A DNA stretch of 64,000 nucleotides from Laspinema palackyanum D2a (GTDB taxonomy: Bacteria; Cyanobacteriota; Cyanobacteriia; Cyanobacteriales; Laspinemataceae): positions 124,001 through 188,000 of the forward strand of contig JAMXFF010000001.1 in the NCBI GenBank assembly GCA_025370845.1. Reading direction: 5' to 3'. The notes beneath the pieces are model-generated. The model saw only the letters and a program-made list of their open reading frames with translations, made no database searches and had not been told where the DNA came from. Shown in pieces: positions 1-10,444 of this stretch (positions are counted from its first letter, which is position 1; each line of letters starts with the position of its first letter). A program made the translations under genes and the position numbers.

Positions 1-500
1 CGTTGGTCCAGCGATCGCCAGCGGTTTGAGTTTTAACCGAACCATCCCAGTCTGACAAGAGTAGGTTTTTTACCCTTAACTCCTCCTCCGGTCCCCTCCC
101 CTTGGCAAGGGGAGGGTTAGGGTGGGGTTCTTCTTACAGCGTTGGTCCAGCGATCGCCAGCGGTTTGAGTTTTAACCGAACCATTCCAGTCTGACAAGAG
201 TAAGTTTGTTACGCTTAACTCCTCCTCTTGTCCCCTCCCCTTGGCAAGGGGAGGGTTAGGGTGGGGTTCTTCTTCGGAAATCCCTATGTCAAGCACTCCC
301 ATGAGGCGATTCCCTACGGGATAGCTCCGCTTACCGCGCCTGTATAAAGGCTGGTCCCACCTCTTTCTTCTCGATCTAGCTTGGTCACGTCAAGAGGACC
401 CCACCCTAACCCTCCCCTTGCCAAGGGGAGGGGACCGGAAGTGATTTTAAATTTGAGGGAAATCCCCCTAAACTTAGAAAACCCACCCATTCCAGTTTCC
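1..500. repeat. MITE-like element C, copy 1, with tandemly duplicated left end
   Basis: Two direct copies of a 139-bp unit (1-139 and 140-276) form the left part. Each ends in a GC-rich arm containing GGGGAGGGTTAGGGTGGGG. The opposite arm, in inverted orientation, lies at about 396-445, and the terminal segment runs to about 500. The central part (from CGCCTGTA near 337 through CTGGTCCCACCTC) is also present in the element at 56918-57247, so these are two copies of one non-coding element. The right end lies only about 26 bp before the permease start at 526. Short reading frames inside it are translated repeat. Confidence 0.75.
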
Positions 501-525
501 TTCCCTTACCCATCCACTCCCCTTC

Positions 526-1407
526 ATGACTACCCAGAAACTTCGACTTCCTCGATTCATGCGATCGTCCCACGGTCCCAACTTATCCATGCAAATGATG
601 GGAGTGGGATTAGCAATTACCTTGATGTTCGTATTAATTGCCCTATTCTCTCCCCTGTTAATCTCCTGGGGATGGCTAACGGACCCCACGGAATTTCTCA
701 GTCATCCCATGCATGACGCGCCCTCTTGGGACCATTGGTTTGGCACCAATCGCCTCGGATATGATGTGTTCAGCCGGACCTTGATGGGGTCTCGCGTCGC
801 ATGGCAAGTCGTGATTTTAGCCACCGCCTTAAGTATGGCGATCGGGGTTCCCCTGGGATTAGTCAGTGGCTATCTAGGGGGCAAATTAGACCGGACCCTC
901 TTATTCTTAATGGACACAATCTACACCTTGCCCGGATTGTTGCTGTCAATTACCTTAGCTTTTGTCGTCGGCAGAGGCATCTTTAACGCCGCGATCGCCC
1001 TGAGTATTGCCTACGTTCCCCAGTATTACCGCGTCGTCCGCAATCACACCGTCAGCGTCAAAACCGAACTGTTTATCGAAGCGGCCCAGGCAATGGGGGC
1101 CTCTACCTGGCGCGTCCTCTCCCGCTACCTGTTTTTAAACGTGATTCAAAGCGTCCCGGTCCTCTTTACCCTCAATGCTGCTGATGCCATCTTAATCCTG
1201 GGCGGATTAGGATTCCTGGGATTGGGACTGCCTGAACAAGTCCCAGAATGGGGAAATGACCTCCGCCAAGCCCTCGATGCCTTACCCACCGGCATTTGGT
1301 GGACTGCCTTTTTCCCCGGCTGTACCATGACTTTAATGGTCGTCGGATTGTCTCTCTTGGGAGAAGGATTAAACGAATTTGTTAATCCCAAAATGCGGCA
1401 AGAATAG
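526..1407 (+). CDS. ABC transporter permease, DppC/OppC family
   Basis: This is an inner-membrane permease subunit of a peptide/nickel-type ABC importer (binding-protein-dependent transport, BPD_transp_1 domain). The 293-residue product has a short basic N-terminus, a first membrane helix at about residues 25-47 and further hydrophobic helices. The cytoplasmic EAA loop that docks on the ATPase starts at E185 (EAAQAMGAS, glycine 191). The N-terminal DPTEF...HWFGTNRLGYDVFSR stretch is typical of DppC/OppC. No DppB or ATPase partner is visible in the window. A family 5 binding protein lies far away at 49756-51513 on the other strand and could be a partner, but only by inference. No clear ribosome site precedes ATG 526, which follows directly on a repeat element. 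Confidence 0.9.
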   Translation: MTTQKLRLPRFMRSSHGPNLSMQMMGVGLAITLMFVLIALFSPLLISWGWLTDPTEFLSHPMHDAPSWDHWFGTNRLGYDVFSRTLMGSRVAWQVVILATALSMAIGVPLGLVSGYLGGKLDRTLLFLMDTIYTLPGLLLSITLAFVVGRGIFNAAIALSIAYVPQYYRVVRNHTVSVKTELFIEAAQAMGASTWRVLSRYLFLNVIQSVPVLFTLNAADAILILGGLGFLGLGLPEQVPEWGNDLRQALDALPTGIWWTAFFPGCTMTLMVVGLSLLGEGLNEFVNPKMRQE

Positions 1408-1421
1408 CCCGATTTTTCGGC

Positions 1422-1541
1422 TAAGGGAACTCCCTAAAATAAACCCCCCAAAGCGTTCGTAGTGACTCCTTTAGGAGTCATTTTAAAGAAACCCCTGAAG
1501 GGGTTACTACAAACGTTTGGATGATTTATATTTTGCAATCG
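1422..1541. repeat. MITE-like element B, copy 1
   Basis: This non-coding element begins TAAGGGAACTCC and ends near GATTTATATTTTGCAATC. Inside are two hairpin modules in opposite orientation: GTTCGTAGTGACTCC...GGAGTCA (1455-1480) and ACCCCTGAAGGGGTTACTAC (about 1489-1512). The same organisation is present at 62908-63036 and, inverted, at 52992-53123. It lies between the permease and ROK genes. Confidence 0.75.
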
Positions 1542-1583
1542 CCGAACAAGAACTAATGACTAAGGACTAAGGACAAATAACAA

Positions 1584-2492
1584 ATGACCAATGACAATAC
1601 CCCCTTCGTTATAGGAATTGATTTAGGCGGGACGGCGATTAAATTAGGACGATTTGAGTTAGATGGGACCTGTAATGAGTCTTGGTCTATAGATACCCCC
1701 AAACCAGCGACACCAGAGGCAGTGTTACAAGTAATTGTGGAAGCCATTGCTCAAGTGGACCCGAACAATCAATGTCGGGCAATCGGGGTGGGGACACCGG
1801 GTCCTGTGGATGCCACGGGTCAAATTGCCAAAGTTGCCATTAATTTGGATGGATGGCAAGATGTCCCCCTGGGTTCATGGTTATCCCAAAAAACCGGCAA
1901 ACCTGTGATTCTGGCCAATGATGCCAACTGCGCCGGATTGGGAGAAGCTTGGTTAGGGTCCGGGCGTCAGTTTCGCAATCTGATTTTGCTCACCCTGGGG
2001 ACTGGGGTTGGCGGTGCAATTATCCTCGATGGGAAGTTGTTTACGGGCCATACCGGGGCAGCAGGGGAGTTAGGATTAATTACGATTAATTTGTATGGTC
2101 CTGAGTGTAATAGTGGCAATAAAGGCTCGTTAGAGCAGTATGCCTCGGTGCAAGCGATTCAACGGGCGACTCGGACCACCCCAGAAGAAATAGGTCATGC
2201 GGCGCGATCGGGCAATCGGCAGGCGTTGGAGTTTTGGGAAGGGTATGGACATCACCTGGGGGCAGGATTAGCTAGTTTAATTTATGTGCTCACCCCAGAG
2301 GCAGTCATTATTGGCGGTGGAATTAGTGCGAGTGCGGAATTTTTTATTCCAGCGGCGATCGCAGAAATTGAACGCCGGGTTCTGCCGGTTTGTCGTGCCA
2401 ATTTGCAGGTTTTAGTCGCTGAATTAGGCAACAAAGCCGGTATGGTTGGTGCAGCTAAATTAGCATGGCAAACCATCGAGGATAGCCTTTAG
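1584..2492 (+). CDS. ROK-family sugar kinase (glucokinase-like)
   Basis: The product is predicted to phosphorylate a hexose, probably glucose, in the cytoplasm using ATP or another phosphoryl donor. The 302-residue protein has the actin-like ATPase phosphate-1 motif IGIDLGGTAIKLG at residues 10-22, the sugar-binding DANCAGLGEAWLG segment, and the LTLGTGVGGAIILDG phosphate-2 motif. ROK proteins usually carry a CxCGxxGCxE zinc motif; here the corresponding segment reads C175-NSGNKGSLE, so only one of the expected cysteines remains. The start follows an A-rich leader. The neighbours (permease, methyltransferase) are on the same strand but separated by repeats, so no operon is claimed. Substrate is uncertain. 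Confidence 0.88.
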   Translation: MTNDNTPFVIGIDLGGTAIKLGRFELDGTCNESWSIDTPKPATPEAVLQVIVEAIAQVDPNNQCRAIGVGTPGPVDATGQIAKVAINLDGWQDVPLGSWLSQKTGKPVILANDANCAGLGEAWLGSGRQFRNLILLTLGTGVGGAIILDGKLFTGHTGAAGELGLITINLYGPECNSGNKGSLEQYASVQAIQRATRTTPEEIGHAARSGNRQALEFWEGYGHHLGAGLASLIYVLTPEAVIIGGGISASAEFFIPAAIAEIERRVLPVCRANLQVLVAELGNKAGMVGAAKLAWQTIEDSL

Positions 2493-2530
2493 AAATTCAA
2501 TTTTGGCGGTTCTGTCCCTGGTCAGCAATT

Positions 2531-2555
2531 GTAGGGTGGGGAATGCCCACCCTAC
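2531..2555. repeat. Intergenic hairpin repeat
   Basis: GTAGGGTGGG and CCCACCCTAC form a perfect 10-bp stem with a 5-nt loop just after the ROK gene. No T-run follows, so it is a dispersed hairpin rather than a clear terminator. A related GGTGGGC...GCCCACC hairpin lies near 16352-16372. Confidence 0.6.
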
Positions 2556-2736
2556 TCCTACTCAGTGTCTGTGGGTGCGACTTCACCAGATCCGGCAATC
2601 ACCACGATTTGCGATCGCAACGTGGTAAAATCCCGCCTATAGGCAATTAGCAATTCCATCAGCCGTTCGTCGTATGAGATAAACTGGCTTATCGCTTTAA
2701 TTTTTATCCTCAAAATCGATATCTAAACCTACCAAT

Positions 2737-3909
2737 ATGTCCATGTCTCAGCGGTTTAACTATTGTATTGATTCTCCACAAACCGATCTCATCGTTACCC
2801 CTTCCGTGGTAGTCAGCGGTTGGATTATCTGCGACGGGGGTCAGGCGATCGCCGATCTGAACCTCCGCACAACCTCCGGGAACTATTCTCGCCAACTCAA
2901 CTCAGTCAGCCGTCCCGATGTCGAAGCCATTTACCCCGATCAATCGGCGATGGGATTTCAGCAGATTTTATCGATTCTTGAATTACCGACTCAAGAATCT
3001 TATTTTATTTCATTTTCTATGGCGGGAGAAACTTGTCAATTTCCCATAAATTTAGCGATTTCTGAAGAAGCAATCGCTACATTGAGAAAGGCAAAAGCTC
3101 AAAAAATCAACAAAATTAAGCAAGTTTTGCAATGTCCCATCTGTGGCAGTGCCGTTCTGACTGCTGTAGAACGCCGATTGCACTGTGACAACTGCCAGAG
3201 CGAATTTAGTTTTAATGACAGTTGTTACAATTTTTTAAATTCAGACTTAATTGAGAAAGGGAAAATTAAAACCACGGAAAATGTCTCTGCGTTTGGATAC
3301 GATCCGGTAGCTACTGAATATATTTCGCAATTTGCCGATGGATTGATTCTCGATAATGGTTGTGGCTTAAAAAACAAATACTATGAAAATGTCGTGAATT
3401 TTGAGATTGTCGAATATCCGACAACAGATGTAGTAGGTATTGGAGAAAATTTACCGTTTAAATCGGAAAGTTTTGACGCAGTATTTTCGTTTTTAGTGTT
3501 AGAACACGTCAGAAATCCATTTGACTGCGCTAGAGAAATCCTGAGAGTGGTGAAACCGGGAGGAACTATCTACGCGATCGCCCCATTTCTGCAACCGTTT
3601 CATGGCTATCCCGATCATTACTATAATATGACCAGTAACGGACTGAAAAACTTGTTTGCCGACCGGGTAGAAATTGTTAAATGTGACGTATATCCGAAAG
3701 CCCTCCCAATTGCCTGCTTAACCTGGTTTCTCAATGCTTATTTGCGGGGTTTGCCCCAACCCGTTGCCGAAAAATTTAAAAACATGAAAGTAGGCGAACT
3801 TTTGGGACATCATCGCGAGTATAACGATTCCGATTTCGTCACCGAACTTAGCCCCAAAGTTAATGATGAACTCGCTTGTGCCAATTACCTGATAGGCCGG
3901 AAAATATAA
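2737..3909 (+). CDS. Zinc-ribbon SAM-dependent methyltransferase
   Basis: The 390-residue product has three parts. Residues 1 to about 115 form a beta-rich domain I do not recognise. A zinc ribbon follows, with C133/C136 (CPIC) and C150/C153 (CDNC). The C-terminal half is a class I methyltransferase of the Methyltransf_11 type, with a motif I-like L205-DNGCG and the later VFSFLVLEHV and LRVVKPGGTIY segments. In motif I the usual DxGxG becomes DNGCG. The layout of ribbon plus Methyltransf_11 domain, together with a wecB and a GT4 gene elsewhere in the window, would fit surface-glycan modification, but the substrate is unknown. The coding sequence is more AT-rich than its neighbours, which hints at transfer. 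The ATG at 2737 could be replaced by the one two codons later (2743). Confidence 0.82.
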   Translation: MSMSQRFNYCIDSPQTDLIVTPSVVVSGWIICDGGQAIADLNLRTTSGNYSRQLNSVSRPDVEAIYPDQSAMGFQQILSILELPTQESYFISFSMAGETCQFPINLAISEEAIATLRKAKAQKINKIKQVLQCPICGSAVLTAVERRLHCDNCQSEFSFNDSCYNFLNSDLIEKGKIKTTENVSAFGYDPVATEYISQFADGLILDNGCGLKNKYYENVVNFEIVEYPTTDVVGIGENLPFKSESFDAVFSFLVLEHVRNPFDCAREILRVVKPGGTIYAIAPFLQPFHGYPDHYYNMTSNGLKNLFADRVEIVKCDVYPKALPIACLTWFLNAYLRGLPQPVAEKFKNMKVGELLGHHREYNDSDFVTELSPKVNDELACANYLIGRKI

Positions 3910-3995
3910 AAAATAACGAAGCAAGAAAAGCGATCGATAGTCAACGATGCGATTGCAGAAGTTCAAAGATTTAGAAGTTCAAAGATTTAATGGAG

Positions 3996-4019
3996 AAAAA
4001 GGGGGGGCAAGTCTTGCCC
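3996..4019 (-). terminator. Probable rho-independent terminator for the 4148-4573 gene
   Basis: Read on the minus strand, GGGCAAG, one loop base and CTTGCCC form a 7-bp GC-rich stem (4005-4019) followed by further C residues and a T5 run (complement of 3996-4000). It lies about 130 nt downstream of the stop at 4148. Confidence 0.55.
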
Positions 4020-4147
4020 GCCCATCAGAATGACGCAAGGCGATCGCCGCCTTCTGAGTCAGGGGAAAAGGGCTGGCAACCTCTCGCGATCGCCAGCGAC
4101 GAGGGAAGGGTGATTCGTCAAATAAGGAGAAATCAATATAAATCTGC

Positions 4148-4573
4148 CTATCCCGTTAAATCATGACCCGTAGTCTGTTCAATGTAGTCCACGACCTTCT
4201 GATAATCCTCCGGATTACTTTCAGGATGAATGATAATTCTCATCCCACTATCGGGTAAGAAAAAGGAGATTTTTCCATTACCCGGAGCGCAACAAAAGGA
4301 ACTAATTCGATTCAAATCGATATCGTATTCTTCCCGCTCATAATGAATTTTCACCCAATGAGAGCCGAGAGAGTATTGTCGGGTTTTGTTGATGAAATTG
4401 ACCACGGTTTGATAAGCCTCGGTATTACTCTGAGGATGAATAACAACAGGAGTGCGACTTTGCGGTAACCAAAAGGCAATCTTTCCGTTTGGCGATCGAC
4501 AAAAAGCACCGATCCGCGCTAAATCCACGACGTATGTCTCTCTGTCATAAATAAATTTGACCCAATACGTCAC
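4148..4573 (-). CDS. Internally duplicated hypothetical protein
   Basis: I do not recognise this family. The 141-residue protein is two tandem copies of a domain of about 68 residues. Each copy has the pattern WVK(F/I)xY(D/E)RExYxxDLxRIxxFC, then NGKIxF(W/F)LPxSxxxxxIHPxSNxExYQxVVxxI. The two copies differ at many positions, so the duplication is not recent. The start is GTG (4571-4573) preceded by a strong AGGAGG site four bases upstream, which supports the start and real expression. It begins 49 bp after the pyrG stop on the same strand and may be cotranscribed with pyrG. No membrane segment or signal peptide is visible. Confidence 0.8.
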   Translation of the reverse strand: MTYWVKFIYDRETYVVDLARIGAFCRSPNGKIAFWLPQSRTPVVIHPQSNTEAYQTVVNFINKTRQYSLGSHWVKIHYEREEYDIDLNRISSFCCAPGNGKISFFLPDSGMRIIIHPESNPEDYQKVVDYIEQTTGHDLTG

Positions 4574-4622
4574 AAAACCTCCTCTCTCGGCAATTCAATC
4601 GCGTTTATAGCCCTGTCATCGG

Positions 4623-6317
<1,695 letters not shown>

Positions 6318-6696
6318 CTATATCCTGGGTTCATTGTGCCACATTTTCCGGCAGGAGTACCCGCAATCTGGGTCCTAAAACCATTAATCCTAACGGGGAA
6401 TGGGAGAATACCCCATTTTCGGTTCGGGTCCGGGCAGACCCCTTGAGCTGAAGAGGTCCGATGGGCAATGCCTCATTTATTCTACAGTCAGGATTTAGAC
6501 CCCATCATTAAAATTGAAAGATTGATGACAGATGTTACGCTGGCACAACCAGGGTTCAAACAAAGGACTCTGGGTGCTAGGGTGCATGGCAATGATTCGG
6601 ACAAGTTTGGGGAGAGAATCCTGTTGGGGTTGCTCCTTGTGTGGATTGTCCACATCATTAAGATTGGCGATGGGTATGAGCAAAGAGAAGATCATA

Positions 6697-7776
6697 ATGA
6701 AAAAGTCTAGCAATCGACCGAAACTCTTACCACTGGCAATATGTGGGTCTCTGACGGTGTTCCCCGTATTCGGGACCCTAGGGGGGACTGTACCCGGAGG
6801 TACAACGCCTAAAACCCTTTTTGCTTTCATTCCTGATGTTGCTGAGGTCCCGATCGCCCAGGACACTTCTGAACCTCGGGAATTGCCCCTGATTGATCCG
6901 AATGCTGAGGACCCTGTGGATCTTGAACCCCAGGACTGGGTTGATTTTGAACCCCAGGGGGTTGAGTCTGCATCCGAGGACCTCAAGTTTGAACAAGTCA
7001 TGGAAGGGGCCATGTCTAAAAATTTGAGCCGTCGCCCCCTAAGTGAGATTATCTCCCTCGTGGCGGAACAATTTATCGGTACTCCTTACGTTGCCGGTTT
7101 ATTAGATAAATCTCCAAATGAAACCCTGGTAATTTCCCTCGCTGGGTTTGACTGTGTATTATTTATAGAAACTGTCCTGGCGATCGCCCGAGGAATTGCC
7201 GTGCGGGATTACACCTACCTAGGGTTTAGCGATCGGGTTGAACAACAACGCTATCGTGATGGTAAACTCACCGATTACTGTAGCCGTCTCCACTATTTCT
7301 CCGACTGGATTGATGATAATAGCAAACGCGGTCTCCTCCAAAATATCACCCCATCCCTGGGCGGAATTCCTCTGAATAAAACCTTGAATTTTATGACAGA
7401 GCATCGTCAAAGCTATCCCCAACTCGCCGATGATGGGAATTACAACTGCATCCGTCAAGTGGAAGCCAAGCTCAAGAATGTTCCTCTGACCTATATTCCC
7501 CAAGACAAAATTTCTACCCTCTACGATCGCCTGCAACCGGGAGACATCATCGCCACCGCTACGGATATCGAAGGACTTGATGTCAGCCATACCGGATTGG
7601 TTTATCAATCCCAAGATGGCAAAATGGGATTTATTCATGCTTCTCCCAGTGGACAAGTCACGGTTTCCCCTGATTTACAATCTTACGTCCAAGCGGTGGA
7701 GGGTCAAATTGGCATTATTGTTGCCCGTCCCCTAGATACCCGGCCTGAACGTCCAGATACCTTACCTTCTTTTTAA
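6697..7776 (+). CDS. Secreted DUF1460 (amidase-like) cell-wall hydrolase
   Basis: The product is predicted to act outside the cytoplasmic membrane on peptidoglycan or related amide bonds; DUF1460 proteins have an NlpC/P60-like cysteine-hydrolase fold. From ATG 6697 the protein has 359 residues: a basic start (MKKSSNRPK), a hydrophobic stretch and an acidic, low-complexity region to about residue 100. The catalytic domain follows, with C153 in LAGFDCVLF and H298 in VSHTGLVY as the likely catalytic pair. ATG 6697 is chosen because GAGAAG lies just upstream and it gives a signal peptide; ATG 6676 in frame would add seven residues, and longer forms lack conserved character. The next gene downstream is also a cell-wall amidase. 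Confidence 0.82.
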   Translation: MKKSSNRPKLLPLAICGSLTVFPVFGTLGGTVPGGTTPKTLFAFIPDVAEVPIAQDTSEPRELPLIDPNAEDPVDLEPQDWVDFEPQGVESASEDLKFEQVMEGAMSKNLSRRPLSEIISLVAEQFIGTPYVAGLLDKSPNETLVISLAGFDCVLFIETVLAIARGIAVRDYTYLGFSDRVEQQRYRDGKLTDYCSRLHYFSDWIDDNSKRGLLQNITPSLGGIPLNKTLNFMTEHRQSYPQLADDGNYNCIRQVEAKLKNVPLTYIPQDKISTLYDRLQPGDIIATATDIEGLDVSHTGLVYQSQDGKMGFIHASPSGQVTVSPDLQSYVQAVEGQIGIIVARPLDTRPERPDTLPSF

Positions 7777-7829
7777 AGCAGTAAAGGGGAAATTCCTAGG
7801 AAAACTGGGAGCCTCTCAATTTGGACAGT

Positions 7830-7925
7830 TGGCCCTCATCCCCCAACTCCTTCTCCCATTTTGGGAGAAGGAGAGCCGGATTCAAAGTCCCTCTCCCAAA
7901 ATGGGAGAGGGATTTAGGGTGAGGG
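7830..7925. repeat. Dispersed GC-rich inverted repeat
   Basis: CCCTCATCCCCCAACTCC opens the element and GATTTAGGGTGAGGGC closes it. Internally CTCCCATTTTGGGAG and CTCCCAAAATGGGAG are each near-palindromic. A related unit (CCCCTCTCCC...GGGAGAGGGG, GGGGTGAGGGC) lies at about 36463-36511. No coding content is seen. Confidence 0.6.
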
Positions 7926-7943
7926 CTACAAAAGGCAACACCC

Positions 7944-8070
7944 GGCGGGGGATAAATCCCCCGCCTAACAGCTCAAGTCGGTTGAAACCGACTGAAAAGA
8001 CCACTGTATCAGACTTGCAGTCGGTTAAAAACCGACTCGCAGCTCTTAGGCGGGGGATTTATCCCCCGCC
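7944..8070 (+). repeat. Structured repeat D, copy 1
   Basis: The outer boxes are two near-identical 22-bp palindromes of the form GGCGGGGGAT..ATCCCCCGCC (starting at 7944 and 8049). Inside are TAACAGC...GCTCTTA arms, then paired AGTCGGTTGAAACCGACT and AGTCGGTTAAAAACCGACT hairpins, around a core related to GACCAC..TCAGACTT. Copies at 8095-8220, 33996-34123 and 42758-42890 keep the core but have different stems. Confidence 0.65.
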
Positions 8071-8094
8071 GTAGAGGCGCTAAAAAGTTCAAAC

Positions 8095-8245
8095 CCGCCG
8101 GTGTTGCAACGGGTGCAAGATGTCAGTTTCAACCGACTGAAAACACCACAGGATAAGACTTACAGTCGTCTTTAGACGACTTTAGCTGTTAGGCCGCCAA
8201 TCGTTTTAACCCACGCCGGGTGTTGCCACTGGTGCAAGATGTCAG
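8095..8245 (+). repeat. Structured repeat D, copy 2, with flanking direct repeat
   Basis: The core reads ACACCACAGGATAAGACTT flanked by CAGTCG-type stems and followed by GCTGTTAGGCCGCCAATCG. A 24-bp direct repeat ending GGTGCAAGATGTCAG lies at 8103-8126 and 8222-8245. The second copy contains an in-frame ATG (8239) for the next gene, which is why that start was not used. Confidence 0.6.
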
Positions 8246-8319
8246 ATACACTCGGAAAACTGGTGTTGATTTCCCCTTTAATGCTTGCCGAATTCGAGCT
8301 AAATTTGACTTTTACCCCC

Positions 8320-10080
8320 ATGCGAAACCTTTTTCTATCTACGGCGATTGCATCTATTATGCTCACCACTCCTGCGGCTGCCCAACAACCCCTGTTTGTT
8401 GCCTATCCCCCCCCGGAACACAAAACCACTTCTGACCGCATTTTCTTAATTGGAACGGCTGCCCCGAATGCGGAAGTTTTAGTGAATGGGCAACGAATTG
8501 AACGCAGTCCTGCTGGACATTTTGCGCCAACCTTTCCCTTGGAATTAGGGGAAAATATTTTTACCTTAACCCATCAAGACCAACAACTTCAAATCAAGGT
8601 CACCCGAGAATCTAGTTCGCCGCCGGTTCCCGAAGGAATGGCTTTTGTGGAGAGTTCTCTAACGCCGACGGTTGATATTGCTAGAATGCCCGGAGAGTTG
8701 ATTTGTTTTGGAGCAATTGCTCCCCCGACTGCTACGGTTTCTGTGCAAGTTGGCGATCGCACGATTCCCTTGATGCTGAATCGCGAATCAGTTTCTCTAC
8801 CTTCTAATTTATCAGTCTTAACCGGAACCACAGAGCCGAATGTTTCCCGGGAAGCGGGTAATTTTGAAGGCTGTACTACTGCACCTCAAAATCCGGCAAA
8901 TTGGGGTCAACCGCGTTATCAATTGTCCATGAATGGACAAACCCAAACCCAAATGGCAGCGGGTAATATTGAGATTGTTTCCCCCAGTCAAATCACCGTC
9001 GCTGAGGTAACTGCCGATGCAGCAGTGGCCCGCACGGGACCCAGTACCAATCATTCCCGTCTCACACCGTTACCCAAGGGGACTCGCGCTGCCGTGACGG
9101 GACGGGAGGGGGAATGGATTCGGTTAGATTATGGGGCCTGGATTAAAGCAGAGGAAGCGCAAATTTTGTCTGCGGGGATTCCCCCGCGATCGGCGATTCG
9201 CGGGGTGCGATCGCGCCAGATTCCCGGATGGACCGAAGTGCTATTTCCCCTGCAAACCGCTGTACCCGTTACCGTCACCCAGGGAGATCGCAACATGGTA
9301 CTCACATTGCACAATACTACCGCTCAAACTGATACCATCGCCTTCAACGACGATCCCTTAGTCGAACGCATGGATTGGCAACCCACTGGCACCGACCAAA
9401 TAGAATATACATTCCACTTCAAGCCCTCCCATCAATGGGGATATAAATTGCGCTATGAAGGCACAACCCTGATTCTCTCTTTGCGTCATCCCCCCACCGT
9501 CACCGGCAGTCGCAATCAACCCTTAGCTGGGATGAGAATTCTCCTCGATCCAGGACATGGCAGCAGCGAGGACCTCGGTGCGCGCGGACCTAACGGGTAT
9601 CCCGAAAAAGATGTCAACTTAGTTGTTTCCAAACTCCTGCGAGATGAGCTACAACAGCGCGGCGCTACTGTGTTAATGACCCGAGAAGGAGATGAAGATT
9701 TATGGCCGCATGATCGCGTTGAACAAATCGAACGAGACGAACCTCACCTTGCCCTCAGCGTCCATTATAATGCCTTACCCGACTTCGGCGATGCCATCAA
9801 TACCGCTGGAGTCGGGATGTTTTGGTATCATCCCCAAGCTCATGATTTATCGGTGTTTTTGCATAACTATTTAGTGCAGAAATTAAACCGACCCTCCTAT
9901 GGCGTGTTTTGGAATAATTTAGCCTTAACTCGTCCCACGGTTGCTCCCTCCATTTTACTCGAACTTGGGTTTATGATCAATCCCACTGAGTTTGAGTGGA
10001 TTGTGGATGAACGGGAACAGAAAAAGTTAGCAAAAACCCTGGCTGATGGAATTGTCGATTGGTTCGCCACCACTCGGTAA
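8320..10080 (+). CDS. N-acetylmuramoyl-L-alanine amidase (Amidase_3) with SH3b domain
   Basis: This zinc amidase is predicted to cleave the MurNAc-L-Ala bond of peptidoglycan in the periplasm. From ATG 8320 the protein has 586 residues, with a classical signal peptide (MRNLFLSTAIASIMLTTPAAAQ). A bacterial SH3-like segment lies at about residues 225-285 (VARTGPSTNHSRL...GEWIRLDYGAWI), followed by an AMIN-like beta domain. The C-terminal Amidase_3 domain has metal and catalytic residues H413 (DPGHG), E429 (YPEKD), H482 (SVHYN) and E548 (LELGF). An in-frame ATG at 8239 falls in a repeat and would bury the signal peptide, so 8320 is preferred. It is diverged from the tandem amidases at 38619-42623. 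Confidence 0.92.
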   Translation: MRNLFLSTAIASIMLTTPAAAQQPLFVAYPPPEHKTTSDRIFLIGTAAPNAEVLVNGQRIERSPAGHFAPTFPLELGENIFTLTHQDQQLQIKVTRESSSPPVPEGMAFVESSLTPTVDIARMPGELICFGAIAPPTATVSVQVGDRTIPLMLNRESVSLPSNLSVLTGTTEPNVSREAGNFEGCTTAPQNPANWGQPRYQLSMNGQTQTQMAAGNIEIVSPSQITVAEVTADAAVARTGPSTNHSRLTPLPKGTRAAVTGREGEWIRLDYGAWIKAEEAQILSAGIPPRSAIRGVRSRQIPGWTEVLFPLQTAVPVTVTQGDRNMVLTLHNTTAQTDTIAFNDDPLVERMDWQPTGTDQIEYTFHFKPSHQWGYKLRYEGTTLILSLRHPPTVTGSRNQPLAGMRILLDPGHGSSEDLGARGPNGYPEKDVNLVVSKLLRDELQQRGATVLMTREGDEDLWPHDRVEQIERDEPHLALSVHYNALPDFGDAINTAGVGMFWYHPQAHDLSVFLHNYLVQKLNRPSYGVFWNNLALTRPTVAPSILLELGFMINPTEFEWIVDEREQKKLAKTLADGIVDWFATTR

Positions 10081-10081
10081 A

Positions 10082-10233
10082 GTTTCATCCCTCCCTACAA
10101 GAGGACCAGAAACCGGGTTTATGCAACAATTTTTGTGAGATTGCTTAAATTGATGAAAGAAACCCGGTTTCATCCCTCCCTACAAGAGGACCAGAAACCG
10201 GGTTTATGCAACAATTTTTGTGAGATTGCTTAA
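10082..10233 (+). repeat. Tandem duplication (67-bp unit, 85-bp period)
   Basis: The segment starting GTTTCATCCCTCCCTACAAG occurs at 10082-10148 and again, apparently unchanged, at 10167-10233. It contains the GAAACCGGGTTT motif seen at many intergenic sites in the window (for example 11577-11640, 15379-15389, 52129-52197). Confidence 0.8.
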
Positions 10234-10243
10234 TACCAATTTC

Positions 10244-10333
10244 ATTAATAGACTTCTGGCAGAATTATCTTAAGCCCCCCTTAAGAAGGGGGGTTGGGGG
10301 GATCAATCCGGTATTTTGCAACAGGTCTAATAT
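10244..10333. repeat. MITE-like inverted repeat, degenerate
   Basis: Imperfect ends (ATTAATAGACTTCTGGCA and TGCAACAGGTCTAATAT) flank a CCCCCCTTAAGAAGGGGGG palindrome. This matches the design of the better preserved element at 11655-11796. Confidence 0.5.
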
Positions 10334-10444
10334 GGACTACAGATTTGATATTAAGTTCAACTTAAGTCTGGATATTTTATATTTATAATTAAGCTTAAAC
10401 AGGCATTCAATCATTTGCAATCGGTCATGGAGGTGGCCTCTTGT

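Noticed and set aside
117-302. Small minus-strand frame at the window start
   Set aside because: Made entirely of the duplicated end of MITE-like element C; the same peptide words recur wherever the repeat occurs.
8239-8319. Upstream ATG for the amidase gene
   Set aside because: The codon lies in a 24-bp direct repeat also found at 8103, and would put 27 residues in front of a clear signal peptide.
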